Source of the DNA: Faecalibacterium sp. An122
Lineage (GTDB): Bacteria > Bacillota > Clostridia > Oscillospirales > Ruminococcaceae
NCBI RefSeq assembly: GCF_002160895.1
Contig: NZ_NFLL01000024.1
Location: 1 to 43,412, forward strand
DNA length: 43,412 nt
Direction: 5' to 3'
The notes beneath the pieces are model-generated. The model saw only the letters and a list, made by a program, of their open reading frames with translations. It searched no databases and was not told the origin of the DNA. Each line of letters starts with the position of its first letter. The stretch's first letter is position 1. A program made the translations under genes and the position numbers. Of the stretch, positions 23,732 through 32,539 are shown piece after piece.

Positions 23732-24784
23732 TTAATTTAGGACAGTAAAATATAAAGTTTGGTCAAATCTTCTTTCGGGGCTAAGACGCTGTATGTAGCC
23801 TGGTTCAATAATTTCATTAACAACATTTTTAGGCAAAATTGGACGAACAATTCTATCCGATGTTACGTACTGGCGCCATTTTGAACCGCCAATTGCAAAC
23901 TCTTTATCCGTTTGATTTCCAAAAGCCATTTGACGATAAATATCTACTACACGGATTTTTCCAGATTTACTGAGTTCCCAAATGCATCTTGCCAAACGTG
24001 CAGTTGCACGCATTGGTCGACTCATCGTAGTTGCTTCAGCCCCAGAACCATCAATGAACAAGCGTGAAAAAGCATAGTCACTCCATACAACAATATCAAA
24101 CGCTTGATCGGCTAAGAGCGGAGACTTTCCTTGTGTTTTCCAGATGGTTTGCATAAGTAGTGGTTTTTGATGATGATAATACTCTTTTTGAAACGCATCG
24201 ATACTACGACACAGCATTGGCATTTTGTGAGTCATTTCATAATCATTATCCCACATTTGTATTGAGGAGCAGGATTCTTCGAAAATTTCCCTTATGTGGT
24301 AGGCATGCTCTTTAACAGAGTCAAACATACCTAATGCACAATAAGATGTGGTGGCAGAACGAATGACAAGTTCACATCCCCACTTTTCTTCTGGTTGACG
24401 ACTGGTTTGATCTGTTGGTAAGACGGTAAGTTTTACTTCTAACGGAGATAAATAATTTCCGTTAGTGTCCTTCACAACCAAATCAATCCCATCAATAGCA
24501 TCAAAGGAGTATTGCTGGTAAGGCTCGAAAACAGATTCAAAATTGAAGTGCAAATCGCCAGGGTTCTTGTTGCCACAGTTAAATACTTGTTGAATAGGTA
24601 TTTCATCCGCAACAACACATAATCTTCCGTTAATATAATCTAATCGAATATAAATAGCCGGAATGTTATTGGCCAGCATATAACAAGCTGTTGCGGTTGG
24701 ATAGCTTGAATTAAAACAGTTTTTCCCCCAGTGATCGTCAACAGTACGATTTGAATGTTCAATTCCAAATAGTCCAGATGCCAT
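23732..24784 (-). CDS. HindVP-family type II restriction endonuclease
   Basis: Cuts unmethylated DNA; the family type enzyme HindVP recognises GRCGYC. FGIEHSNRTVDDHWGKNCFNS at the N-terminus, the nuclease core DAIDGIDLVV...LSPLEVKLT (D and E-x-K spaced as in PD-(D/E)xK enzymes, about residues 95-120), and FDIVVWSDYAFSRLF later match the family. Strong ribosome site (CAGGAGGG) before the ATG. It is divergent from a cytosine methyltransferase, as expected for a restriction-modification pair. Specificity of this enzyme is inferred from the family only. Much more AT-rich than the flanking mobilisation genes. Confidence 0.82.
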   Translation of the reverse strand: MASGLFGIEHSNRTVDDHWGKNCFNSSYPTATACYMLANNIPAIYIRLDYINGRLCVVADEIPIQQVFNCGNKNPGDLHFNFESVFEPYQQYSFDAIDGIDLVVKDTNGNYLSPLEVKLTVLPTDQTSRQPEEKWGCELVIRSATTSYCALGMFDSVKEHAYHIREIFEESCSSIQMWDNDYEMTHKMPMLCRSIDAFQKEYYHHQKPLLMQTIWKTQGKSPLLADQAFDIVVWSDYAFSRLFIDGSGAEATTMSRPMRATARLARCIWELSKSGKIRVVDIYRQMAFGNQTDKEFAIGGSKWRQYVTSDRIVRPILPKNVVNEIIEPGYIQRLSPERRFDQTLYFTVLN

Positions 24785-24811
24785 ATTTTCCCTCCTGACT
24801 TTTTGTAAAAA

Positions 24812-24852
24812 GACGTCAAATACTTGACGTCAAGATGTAATTTAATTATAAT
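24812..24852 (+). promoter_or_regulatory. Methyltransferase promoter overlapping two GACGTC sites
   Basis: Promoter TTGACG (24824-24829), 17-bp spacer, TATAAT (24847-24852). GACGTC occurs at 24812-24817 and 24826-24831 within the palindrome GACGTCAA-ATAC-TTGACGTC; the second copy overlaps the -35. GACGTC fits GRCGYC, the recognition sequence of the HindVP family. On the other strand the same palindrome supplies a TTGACG with a much poorer -10 for the nuclease gene. Confidence 0.7.
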
Positions 24853-24927
24853 AAAAGAATAGTCGACATCTCGGTATTATTAATTTTTAATTATACCATA
24901 ATTCGGCTGTAAACGAAAGGGGTCACC

Positions 24928-25830
24928 ATGAGAACAGTAGATTTATTTTCCGGATGTGGTGGATTGTCGCTCGGGTTTCAAAAGCAAGGATTTGATATAT
25001 TAGCTGCTTTTGAATGGTGGGATGCAGCAGTAAAATGCTATGAGGCAAATTTTTCACACCCAGTTTTCCAAATTGACTTATCTGATGTATCAAAAGCCGT
25101 TGAAGCAATAAAACCTTTTGCCCCAGACATAATTATTGGCGGGCCGCCATGTCAGGATTTTTCTCATGCAGGAAAAAGAATTGAAGCAGGTAGGGCAAGT
25201 TTAACAGATAGCTTCGCTGAAATAGTGTCTGTGATTAGGCCTAAATGCTTTGTTATGGAAAATGTAGATCGTGCAAGAAATAGCAATGCCTATTCTAGTG
25301 CTCGAAATATTTTTAAAAATGCAGGTTATGGCCTTACAGAAATTGTGCTTGATGCAAGTCGGTGTGGTACTCCTCAAAAGCGGAAACGATTCATCTGTTT
25401 TGGTATGCAAAACCAGCCTGATGGATTTGCACAAACCCTTTTTGACAAGAGGATTTCACAAAAGCCGATGACGTTGCGAGATTATTTCGGCAATACTTTG
25501 GGATTTGAATTTTATTATAGGCATCCACGAAATTATAATAGGCGAGCAGTTTTTTCAATTGATGAACCCGCACCAACAATGCGAGGAGTAAACCGACCTG
25601 TTCCTAAAGGTTATCCAGGACATCCGAATGATGCTTGTCCTGTAAATGAATCGCTTCATGTGCTTTCTACACAAGAGAGGGCGTGGATTCAGACCTTCCC
25701 CAAAGATTATATTTGGATTGGCAGCAAAACTGATGTTGAACAAATGATCGGAAATGCTGTGCCTGTTAATTTGGCGAGTTTTGTTGCTGAAACGGTAAAG
25801 TTGGCTGTGGAGGAAGACAGTCGTGATTGA
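24928..25830 (+). CDS. DNA (cytosine-5) methyltransferase
   Basis: Methylates the cytosine within the cognate restriction site using S-adenosylmethionine. Motif I DLFSGCGGLSLGF (residues 5-17), motif IV GGPPCQDFS with the catalytic cysteine (about residue 76), motif VI ENVDRAR, motif VIII QKRKRFICFG and motif X GNAVPVNLA are intact and in the normal order, with the target-recognition segment between VIII and X. 300 aa is short but normal for the type II class. Its stop overlaps the following small gene by 8 nt. Partner of the 23732 nuclease. Confidence 0.93.
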   Translation: MRTVDLFSGCGGLSLGFQKQGFDILAAFEWWDAAVKCYEANFSHPVFQIDLSDVSKAVEAIKPFAPDIIIGGPPCQDFSHAGKRIEAGRASLTDSFAEIVSVIRPKCFVMENVDRARNSNAYSSARNIFKNAGYGLTEIVLDASRCGTPQKRKRFICFGMQNQPDGFAQTLFDKRISQKPMTLRDYFGNTLGFEFYYRHPRNYNRRAVFSIDEPAPTMRGVNRPVPKGYPGHPNDACPVNESLHVLSTQERAWIQTFPKDYIWIGSKTDVEQMIGNAVPVNLASFVAETVKLAVEEDSRD

Positions 25831-26071
25831 AATAGATCAATTCAAATGTTGGTTGAAAGAAAATACCAGCTATTCAAATGCTGTTATTAGTGACACAGTA
25901 TCACGAATTAAGCGTGCAGATGGAATTCTTGCTTGGCAGGATGATGATATATATTTGTTCTATTTGGAGAGAAAAGCTGAGTACAAGGCCTTATCTGTGT
26001 CGGTGCGTTCCCAAATTAAAAGGGCGGTAAAATTATATAGTGATTATCGAACACAAACCTATAATTTCTGA
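25823..26071 (+). CDS. Small protein (82 aa) coupled to the methyltransferase gene
   Basis: GTG 25823 overlaps the methyltransferase stop and has GGAGGAAG upstream, suggesting translational coupling. MIEIDQFKCWLKENTSYSNAVISDTVSRIKRADGIL and a helix ending VRSQIKRAVKLYSDY have a weak likeness to the N-terminal DNA-binding helices of phage integrases. No helix-turn-helix typical of a controller protein was seen. Probably an accessory of the restriction system; function unknown. Confidence 0.55.
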   Translation: MIEIDQFKCWLKENTSYSNAVISDTVSRIKRADGILAWQDDDIYLFYLERKAEYKALSVSVRSQIKRAVKLYSDYRTQTYNF

Positions 26072-26126
26072 AAACTTGAAACTCCTAGTTTCCTAAGGAA
26101 TCATATCGTAAAGAGGAGGACAGCTT

Positions 26127-28283
26127 ATGGTAACAATCATTACCGGCACAACAAAAAAGCCAATAGCTAGTGAGTCATTGAAATCCTTTTTTCAAGTTCA
26201 TACAGAACTTGAAGGCTATCTTTATATAGGATATCCGATTATCGGCACAGTAGATGGAGCTTATCCAATTGATGGGTTATGGATTTCTCCTAATAAAGGT
26301 CTCGTAGTCTTCAATTTAATCGAAGGCAAAGATGTTGAAAATTACCAAGATGAGCAGGATGACTGTGCTAATAAAATCGAAGCCAAACTTAAAGGCTATA
26401 GGCAATTAATGCAAAAAAGAACATTGTGTGTTGTTCCCAATGTTGTTACCTATGCCCCTGCCTTGAGGAAAAACGACACAGAAGATGAATTCTATCCGCT
26501 ATGTATAAACGATAAAGAGCTTGAAGAATATATTGACACCCTAACATGGGAAAATGATAGCTATTACGAAAAATTGGTTTCTGTTCTGCAAGCAATCTCT
26601 AGTATACGAAAAGGAAAAAAACGCAGAGAAACTACAAATCCAGAGTCCAGAGGTGCAAAGTTAAGGAATTTAGAAGACTCGATAGCAAATCTGGACAATC
26701 AGCAAAGTCGAGCCGTTATTGAAACTGTAGATGGCGTACAACGAATTCGTGGTTTAGCCGGATCTGGAAAGACAATTGTATTGGCTCTAAAAGCAGCATA
26801 TCTACATGCTCAACATCCAGATTGGAAAATTGCCGTTACATTTAATACTCGTTCTTTAAAGGGACAGTTGCGGCAGTTAATAAACACATTTTATATTGAG
26901 CAAACAAGTGAGGAACCTGATTGGGAAAATATTAATATAATACATGCTTGGGGCGCACCTGGTGGCGGTGAAAGAAATGGTATGTATTATATGTTTTGTG
27001 GGATAAACAATGTTGAATACTATGATTTTATGGCCGCAAGAAACAAGTTTGGCTCAAGCGATCCTTTTGGAGAGGCTTGTAATAAAGCGTTATCTGATGC
27101 ACAAAAGTTTTTGCCACAATACGATGCTATTCTTGTAGATGAAGCTCAGGATTTTTCACCTTCTTTTTTAAGGCTTTGTTACGAGATGCTTCAGCCACCT
27201 AAGCGATTAGTGTATGCTTATGATGAACTTCAAAATCTCCGGTCTCAATCGTTGCCGTCGCCTGAAGAAATTTTTGGTTTGGCCGAAGACGGAACGCCCA
27301 AAGTAAGATTCAAACCATTTGAAGAAGGACAGCCTCAGCAAGATATCATTTTAGAGAAATGTTATAGAAATTCTCGACCGGCGTTGGTCACAGCACATGC
27401 TTTAGGATTTGGTATATATCGTAACCCACCTGCGCCAAAAGAATCCGGGATAGTACAAATGTTTGATCAAAGCAGTTTGTGGCATGATATAGGATATGAG
27501 GTAGCTGACGGAGCTCTTGAGGATGGAGAAAGAGTCGTTTTAAGGAGAACGAACCAAAGTAGCCCAGCTTTTTTGGAAAATCATTCTGACATTGATGATT
27601 TGATTGTGTTCAAAAGTTTTAAAACACAAGAAGAACAAGATGCTTGGGTTGCTATGGAGATTAAGAAAAACATCAACGAAGACGAGTTGCGGCCCGATGA
27701 TATTATTGTAATAAATCCAGATCCGTTAACAACTAAACGAGTGGTTGCACCTATTCGCTCACTTTTGTTTCAGCAAGGAATACAATCACATACTGCTGGA
27801 GTAGATACTGCCCCCGATGTTTTCTTTTCTGAAAATAATGATTCAGTAGCATTTACAGGCATATATAGAGCCAAAGGCAATGAGGCTGCTATGGTTTATA
27901 TTGTAAATGCGCAATCGTGCTTTGATTCATATTTCGATTTAGCAAAACTGCGTAATCAGCTTTTTACAGCTATTACTCGAAGCAAAGCATGGGTCAGAGT
28001 ATTAGGTGTTGGACCTCAGATGGATGGACTTATTGCTGAGTATCAACAAGTAAAACAGCATAATTTCACCTTGGACTTTATTTATCCGACTAAACCACAG
28101 CGGGATCATATGAATATTGTTAACCGCGATATGAGTGATGCCGAAAAAGTTAAAATTAAAAAGAGCAAAGGGAATATTGCCAGTCTAATTGAAGAACTGG
28201 AAAGTGGCAGTGTTTTTCTTGAGGATTTGGGCGAAGATAAAGTTGAGCGTCTTCTTGCCCTCCTTAAAGGCAAGGAGGAATAG
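26127..28283 (+). CDS. Superfamily 1 (UvrD/DUF2075-like) helicase with N-terminal NERD-like region
   Basis: ATG 26127 has GAGGAGG upstream. The first 150 residues (YLYIGYPIIGTVDGAYPIDGLWISPNKGLVVFNLIEG) resemble a nuclease-related domain. Walker A RGLAGSGKTIV is near residues 207-217, Walker B ILVDEAQDFSPSFL near 335-348, KCYRNSRPAL near 410, and the C-terminal helicase motifs IYRAKGNEAAMVYIVNA (about 575) and LFTAITRSKAWVRV (about 611) are present. It is a likely DNA-acting motor in a defence block, directly downstream of a restriction-modification pair and 3 nt before an unknown partner gene. Confidence 0.78.
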   Translation: MVTIITGTTKKPIASESLKSFFQVHTELEGYLYIGYPIIGTVDGAYPIDGLWISPNKGLVVFNLIEGKDVENYQDEQDDCANKIEAKLKGYRQLMQKRTLCVVPNVVTYAPALRKNDTEDEFYPLCINDKELEEYIDTLTWENDSYYEKLVSVLQAISSIRKGKKRRETTNPESRGAKLRNLEDSIANLDNQQSRAVIETVDGVQRIRGLAGSGKTIVLALKAAYLHAQHPDWKIAVTFNTRSLKGQLRQLINTFYIEQTSEEPDWENINIIHAWGAPGGGERNGMYYMFCGINNVEYYDFMAARNKFGSSDPFGEACNKALSDAQKFLPQYDAILVDEAQDFSPSFLRLCYEMLQPPKRLVYAYDELQNLRSQSLPSPEEIFGLAEDGTPKVRFKPFEEGQPQQDIILEKCYRNSRPALVTAHALGFGIYRNPPAPKESGIVQMFDQSSLWHDIGYEVADGALEDGERVVLRRTNQSSPAFLENHSDIDDLIVFKSFKTQEEQDAWVAMEIKKNINEDELRPDDIIVINPDPLTTKRVVAPIRSLLFQQGIQSHTAGVDTAPDVFFSENNDSVAFTGIYRAKGNEAAMVYIVNAQSCFDSYFDLAKLRNQLFTAITRSKAWVRVLGVGPQMDGLIAEYQQVKQHNFTLDFIYPTKPQRDHMNIVNRDMSDAEKVKIKKSKGNIASLIEELESGSVFLEDLGEDKVERLLALLKGKEE

Positions 28284-28286
28284 TGG

Positions 28287-28949
28287 GTGCTAAACGCAAA
28301 GGATGTTCTCAAGCAAATTCAGCAGCTAACTATTGACATGATTGAGTCTGGACTTTGTGATGCACAAAATTTTCCTTCCTCAACGCAGAGTACAGGCGGA
28401 ATTACTGAAATCGGAATTAGCTCAGCCGAAAATTCTATATTTTTAAAAAATATTTCGTATGCTGAAATGTACGCAGAGCTTTTAAGTAGGAAACACTACA
28501 ATCTGAAAATGATAGATGGTGCATTAATTACATTGCTATACCGCTTTCAAAATGAAAATTTGATTGCACACCGTTTATCATTTTTCCCTGCCCCCAATCT
28601 GGAAGTGTTTCAGAATGAACCTGAGCTTTATATGCAAGATGAGCTATATCTTGAATTTCTGGACAAAAGAATAGTTACAGTGCCATTAAGGTTTGATTTT
28701 GACTCTGGTGATGCATTTGTACCGGTAGAGCATCCCATGTCACATTTGACTCTTGGTCAATACGAAAACTGCCGGATACCCGTTTCATCAGCTATATCCC
28801 CATATCAATTTATTTCGTTTGTCATGAAAAATTTTTATCGCACGGCACAAACTGTAAGTTCTTGCGAACTAACATCGTTTCCAGATAAATTTCCATTGAC
28901 GATTCTGCCTGAAGAGAAAACTCTTGTTCATGTTTGCACGCCCGTGTGA
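28287..28949 (+). CDS. Hypothetical partner of the helicase (220 aa)
   Basis: GTG 28287 has AAGGAGG ending 9 nt upstream and lies 3 nt after the helicase stop, so co-translation is likely. Predicted soluble; no known motif was recognised. Features: an acidic and serine-rich early region, YMQDELYLEFLDKRIVTVPLRFDFDSGDAFVPVEHPMSHLTLGQYENCRIPV in the middle, which could be a beta-rich sensor fold. A bidirectional terminator ends the unit. Confidence 0.6.
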   Translation: MLNAKDVLKQIQQLTIDMIESGLCDAQNFPSSTQSTGGITEIGISSAENSIFLKNISYAEMYAELLSRKHYNLKMIDGALITLLYRFQNENLIAHRLSFFPAPNLEVFQNEPELYMQDELYLEFLDKRIVTVPLRFDFDSGDAFVPVEHPMSHLTLGQYENCRIPVSSAISPYQFISFVMKNFYRTAQTVSSCELTSFPDKFPLTILPEEKTLVHVCTPV

Positions 28950-28990
28950 TTGGAAAACTAATAAGCATATTCGATATGCTGCCATCTTTT

Positions 28991-29034
28991 ACAACAAAAC
29001 CGACTGCTATCTTTATGGCAGTCGGTTTTGTTGT
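28991..29034. terminator. Bidirectional terminator
   Basis: A 17-bp perfect stem (ACAACAAAACCGACTGC with its complement at 29018-29034) lies between the converging helicase operon and XRE regulator gene, with a T-run on both strands. Confidence 0.9.
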
Positions 29035-29044
29035 AAAAACGAAG

Positions 29045-29893
29045 TTATTTTCTCTTTTTGCTTTTTATTCGATGGGGTGATTGTAGTCGGGCTTTCCCCC
29101 TCATGTTGTTGGGATTTTTCAGCAGCCTGGACAGGCTCAGTATCCGCATAAACGCCGAGAAATCCTCGGACGCAATCTTGTCAAAGGGAATCTGCATCTG
29201 GTCACAGAACTCGTGGATTACCCGTTCCTCATTACTGCCCAGCTGCATGGCACGGTCAAATTTTTCCTTGACCTCCGTGAAAGTTGGCTGCGGATCAGCG
29301 GTAGTGCGGTCGGTGACATGGGCCTGACGAATATCCTGAACGATACTGTCCAGATCATCATGGATCGTGTGGCTGAAAAAGTCACTCTCCTGCACCTGTC
29401 CCAGCTCCAGCGTGCGGACATAAAGGTCGTTATCCCCTGGCGCATGGCTGCGGATTACTTCCTGCCGGGTGGCCTCCAGCACCAGATTCATCTGGGCAAT
29501 CCGCATATCGGCGATCCGGTCAACGAAAATCTCAATATCCGTCATCAGCCGCTGAAAATTCTCATGTGTGGCAATCTCACACAGCAGCCGGTTGTTGATT
29601 TTTCCACTGCTCAATAATGTAACCATATCATCACTCAAATGCAGGGCCTGAAGCTCTGTGTTTGGGTGATTCTTATTTTCCGATAACCCCATCAGGTAAT
29701 CGGTTGACACCCCATAAAATTCCGCCAGCGTAGCGATGGCAAAGGGGCTGATGTCCTTATAATCGTCGCTTTCGTATTTGCTGAGAGCAGATTTGGAAAG
29801 CCCGGTCTGCTCGGCCAGCTGCTCCAGCGTCAGGTGCTTATCCACCACCCGCAAATCCTTTAATCGTTCCGGGATAGACAATTTTGTGCGCAT
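29045..29893 (-). CDS. XRE-family transcriptional regulator
   Basis: Starts MRTKLSIPERLKDLRVVDKHLTLEQLAEQTGLSKSALSKYES: a Cro/C1-type helix-turn-helix at about residues 20-65, typical of phage and mobile-element repressors. The rest (about 80-282) is helical and unrecognised and may hold a dimerisation or sensing domain; the tail is strongly basic (RIKSKKRK). It is divergent from the 30251 gene, so it may control the mobilisation operon. Confidence 0.8.
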   Translation of the reverse strand: MRTKLSIPERLKDLRVVDKHLTLEQLAEQTGLSKSALSKYESDDYKDISPFAIATLAEFYGVSTDYLMGLSENKNHPNTELQALHLSDDMVTLLSSGKINNRLLCEIATHENFQRLMTDIEIFVDRIADMRIAQMNLVLEATRQEVIRSHAPGDNDLYVRTLELGQVQESDFFSHTIHDDLDSIVQDIRQAHVTDRTTADPQPTFTEVKEKFDRAMQLGSNEERVIHEFCDQMQIPFDKIASEDFSAFMRILSLSRLLKNPNNMRGKARLQSPHRIKSKKRK

Positions 29894-30250
29894 CTAAACT
29901 CCCCCTCTCATCAGGAAAATCCTGCCGTTTATGACCATTATACCATGAATTCCATAAGCGTGGAAATATGCTGCTTTCAAGCCATTTTCCATCGTTTTGG
30001 ACATACGGGAGGGGGCCTGTTTTTTCGGTAAAATGAGTTTTGTCAGGAGACACAGAACTTTGAAAATTGAATGACCGGTCTGCGTGGGATATGCTCCCTG
30101 GGGATGTAGCGCCAAGACTTCCGGCAACTGACCGGAACGAGCGTACCAACGGGAACAATACGCTGCTGTGAGATTCGGCAGAGGAACGACACCAGAATAG
30201 CCCGGCAACTAACACAAATAAACATCATTCTTTTTAGGAGGTTGATTTTT
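29894..30250. other. Divergent intergenic region, no gene seen
   Basis: 357 bp between the XRE gene and the 30251 gene. It holds a hairpin TCCGG/CCGGA (about 30118-30135) and other GC-rich stems, and ends in AGGAGG for the next gene. Promoters for both directions are expected but none could be named with confidence. Confidence 0.4.
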
Positions 30251-30544
30251 ATGAAGTTGAGTATCCGAGAAAAGAAAGTACTGTACGACTTTGCCTGTCC
30301 CAACCACCACAACACGGTGACACGGCTGAAATGGCTGACCGCCCTGACCGTTGATCCGCAGGCCAAGCACCGGATGCTGGAACTGGCCCGGAAGATGGAA
30401 ACGGAGATGGAAGAAAGCTGGTACACCGGCTTTTATCATCAACTCCGTGTAGAGATGGACGAGTATTACCGTGCCAAACGCCGCCTGCGTTTGGTAAAGG
30501 AAAACAACGAGTATGAGGAGGATCTGTATGACGAAGCTGTCTAA
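30251..30544 (+). CDS. Hypothetical mobile-element protein (97 aa)
   Basis: ATG 30251 has AGGAGG 9 nt upstream. Helical and basic/acidic mixed (MKLSIREKKVLYDFACPNHHNTVTRLKWL), no membrane segment. Overlaps the next gene by 17 nt. Similar small proteins precede mobilisation genes in related elements, but no function is known. Confidence 0.6.
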   Translation: MKLSIREKKVLYDFACPNHHNTVTRLKWLTALTVDPQAKHRMLELARKMETEMEESWYTGFYHQLRVEMDEYYRAKRRLRLVKENNEYEEDLYDEAV

Positions 30545-30833
30545 GTATGAGAAAGAAACCATTATCAATTGGAACGAGGCGGAGGATACCGCCAGTATCT
30601 ACACCTTCAACGCCGATCTGAAGCGCAGACTGGCCGAGTTCAGCCGGAAGTATCCCCAGCTGTGCCGGTTGGAGCGCAGCACCCCGGAGGGCAGCGTGAC
30701 CTATGTGATGGACAAGTCCCGGCTGTCCATCCGTCTGGTGCCGCCGTACAGTGAGGAGCGGCTGGCCGCTGCCAGAGAATACGCCAAACAGCACGGATTT
30801 CAGGTCTTGCGGACGGACAAGGAGAGCGCCTGA
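30528..30833 (+). CDS. Hypothetical mobile-element protein (101 aa)
   Basis: ATG 30528 has GAGGAGG upstream within the end of the previous gene, a coupled arrangement. MTKLSKYEKETIINWNEAEDTASIYTFNADLKRRL and CRLERSTPEGSVTYVMDKSRLSIRLVPP recall a small family common in Firmicutes mobile elements with no known role. No catalytic motif seen. Confidence 0.65.
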   Translation: MTKLSKYEKETIINWNEAEDTASIYTFNADLKRRLAEFSRKYPQLCRLERSTPEGSVTYVMDKSRLSIRLVPPYSEERLAAAREYAKQHGFQVLRTDKESA

Positions 30834-31257
30834 AATCAGGTCAATTCACGGGAAAACAGCGGGTCTGCACCCGGTATTTTTGCGGTGAATTGGTATTGTG
30901 ATACCCCGGTATCCTCCCCGCCGGGAAAAGCGACAAAAGGAGCATTCAGAGCCGGAGGAGCTGACAGAAACCGCACAAGCGGTGGAAGTCAGCTTCTCCG
31001 GGCAGGAGTACAGAGGGATGCAATCCCTTTGTGCTGGGTACAGGGGCGCAGCGCCCTGTTGGGGTCAAGGGGCAAGGCCCATTGGCGGGTTGAGGGCAGC
31101 CGCCCCATCGGGTCAAGGGTGAAACGCCTTGCCCAGGGAGAGTTGATGCCTTGCGTCAACTCGTACTGGGTATTACCTGACGCAGAAATCCGCAGGTTTG
31201 GCGGCTTCGCCGCTGCTCCCCTTCGAGAAAAATCAGCAGAGATTGGAGGGATGAAAA
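30834..31257. other. Hairpin-rich region upstream of the relaxase gene, oriT candidate
   Basis: No convincing gene. Contains GGGAT/ATCCC (31015-31027), CAGGG..CGC/GCG..CCTG (31041-31058), GGGC/GCCC pairs to about 31140, and GGCGGC/GCCGC stems near 31200. Transfer origins usually lie next to their relaxase gene and contain inverted repeats, so this is the best oriT candidate in element B. A short frame reading across it is a by-product of the repeats. Confidence 0.45.
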
Positions 31258-32484
31258 TTGAAACTGACTCGGCATAACGGACGCTCTGGCAAGCATGGCA
31301 CCTATAATCCCCGGCACAATGACCGCCGGTTTGATGTGGAAAACAGCGAACACATTGATGCCCAGCGAGCTAAGAAAAATGTGTATTGGGACTGCTACCG
31401 TGGTTTTACTACCTCAGAACTTCGGGAGAGCTCGGAACAGCCAGATTTCAGCTTTGAAGAAATTGAGCGGATGTATTACTACGAGCATTATTCCGACCAT
31501 GTGGATGCCCAGAATGCCCGAAACGAGAAAACACGACACACCGAGCGCAACCGCACCGTGGAGGACTTGCTGAAAAACAATAAGACCTGCCCGGAGGAAA
31601 GCATCTACCAGATTGGCACCATGGAAGAATCCATTCCACCGGGTACTCTGGCACTCATTGTCAGCGAATTTTACGAGGAGTTTGAACGGTGCTTTGGTTC
31701 CCATATCCACATTCTGGACTGGGCGCTGCATCTGGATGAGGGTACGCCTCACATCCACGAGCGCCATGTGTTTGACTGCAAAAACCGGTATGGGGAGTTG
31801 TGTCCCCAGCAGGAAAAGGCGCTGGAGGAACTGGGCTTTGAATTGCCTGATCCGAGTAAGCCCAAGGGCAAACACAACAACCGCAAGCAGACCTTTGATG
31901 CAGTATGCCGGACGCTGCTCTTTGACATCAGCCGCAAACATGGGGTGCATCTGGAGCAGGAGCCGTCCTATGGTGGGCGGGCGTATCTGGAGAAGCAGGA
32001 CTACATTCTGATGAAGCAAAAGGAGCAGTTGGCTGCCCAGGAACAGAAGCTGGAGGAGCTGACCCTGAAAATCGAAGATGTGGAAACACTGGTGGAGGAG
32101 GTTTCGGATATTGCCTATGACAAGGCGGTGGAGGTTGTCACCGATACTGTCCGACTGGAAACCCACAAGGAGGATCTCCGACTGGTGGAGGAAACGAAAA
32201 ACTGGGTACTCTCGCCAGAACGGAAAGCGCCGCAAAAAGAGCGTGAGTATGCCGCCGCCCGGTTGGATGGGGTGATTTCAAAAATCAAAAACGCCATGCA
32301 GTCAGCCCTGTCAAAAATCCAGAAGAAGCTGATGCAGCCGGAGGTCAAGCAGGCTGGTAAACAGCAGATTCAGGAAAAGGCCAAGGAATCCATTCTTGCT
32401 TTCCTGAAAAAAGCCAAGCAGGATAGCGCACAGAGAGAATCCAACCGGAAAAAGCAGCAGGAAAAACAGGATATGGAGCTTTAA
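31258..32484 (+). CDS. Plasmid recombination/mobilisation relaxase (MobV/Pre-like)
   Basis: TTG 31258 is set by TTGGAGGG (31243-31250). The core is HIHILDWALHLDEGTPHIHERHVFD (about residues 147-171), the three-histidine metal site and acidic pair seen in Mob/Pre relaxases. The N-terminus TRHNGRSGKHGTYNPRHNDRRF is typical of related transposon-borne proteins. A long coiled coil (about 258-400) follows. It would nick element B at its transfer origin and relies on another element for the mating pore. Different family from the relaxase of element A. Confidence 0.75.
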   Translation: MKLTRHNGRSGKHGTYNPRHNDRRFDVENSEHIDAQRAKKNVYWDCYRGFTTSELRESSEQPDFSFEEIERMYYYEHYSDHVDAQNARNEKTRHTERNRTVEDLLKNNKTCPEESIYQIGTMEESIPPGTLALIVSEFYEEFERCFGSHIHILDWALHLDEGTPHIHERHVFDCKNRYGELCPQQEKALEELGFELPDPSKPKGKHNNRKQTFDAVCRTLLFDISRKHGVHLEQEPSYGGRAYLEKQDYILMKQKEQLAAQEQKLEELTLKIEDVETLVEEVSDIAYDKAVEVVTDTVRLETHKEDLRLVEETKNWVLSPERKAPQKEREYAAARLDGVISKIKNAMQSALSKIQKKLMQPEVKQAGKQQIQEKAKESILAFLKKAKQDSAQRESNRKKQQEKQDMEL

Positions 32485-32485
32485 G

Positions 32486-32520
32486 GCATCTGATTTTGCG
32501 AATAAATCAGATGCTTTTCT
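32486..32520 (+). terminator. Terminator after the element B relaxase gene
   Basis: GCATCTGATTT/AAATCAGATGC stem with a loop of about 8 nt followed by TTTTCTC. Confidence 0.8.
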
Positions 32521-32539
32521 CTTGAGGAGGTGAGAAACA

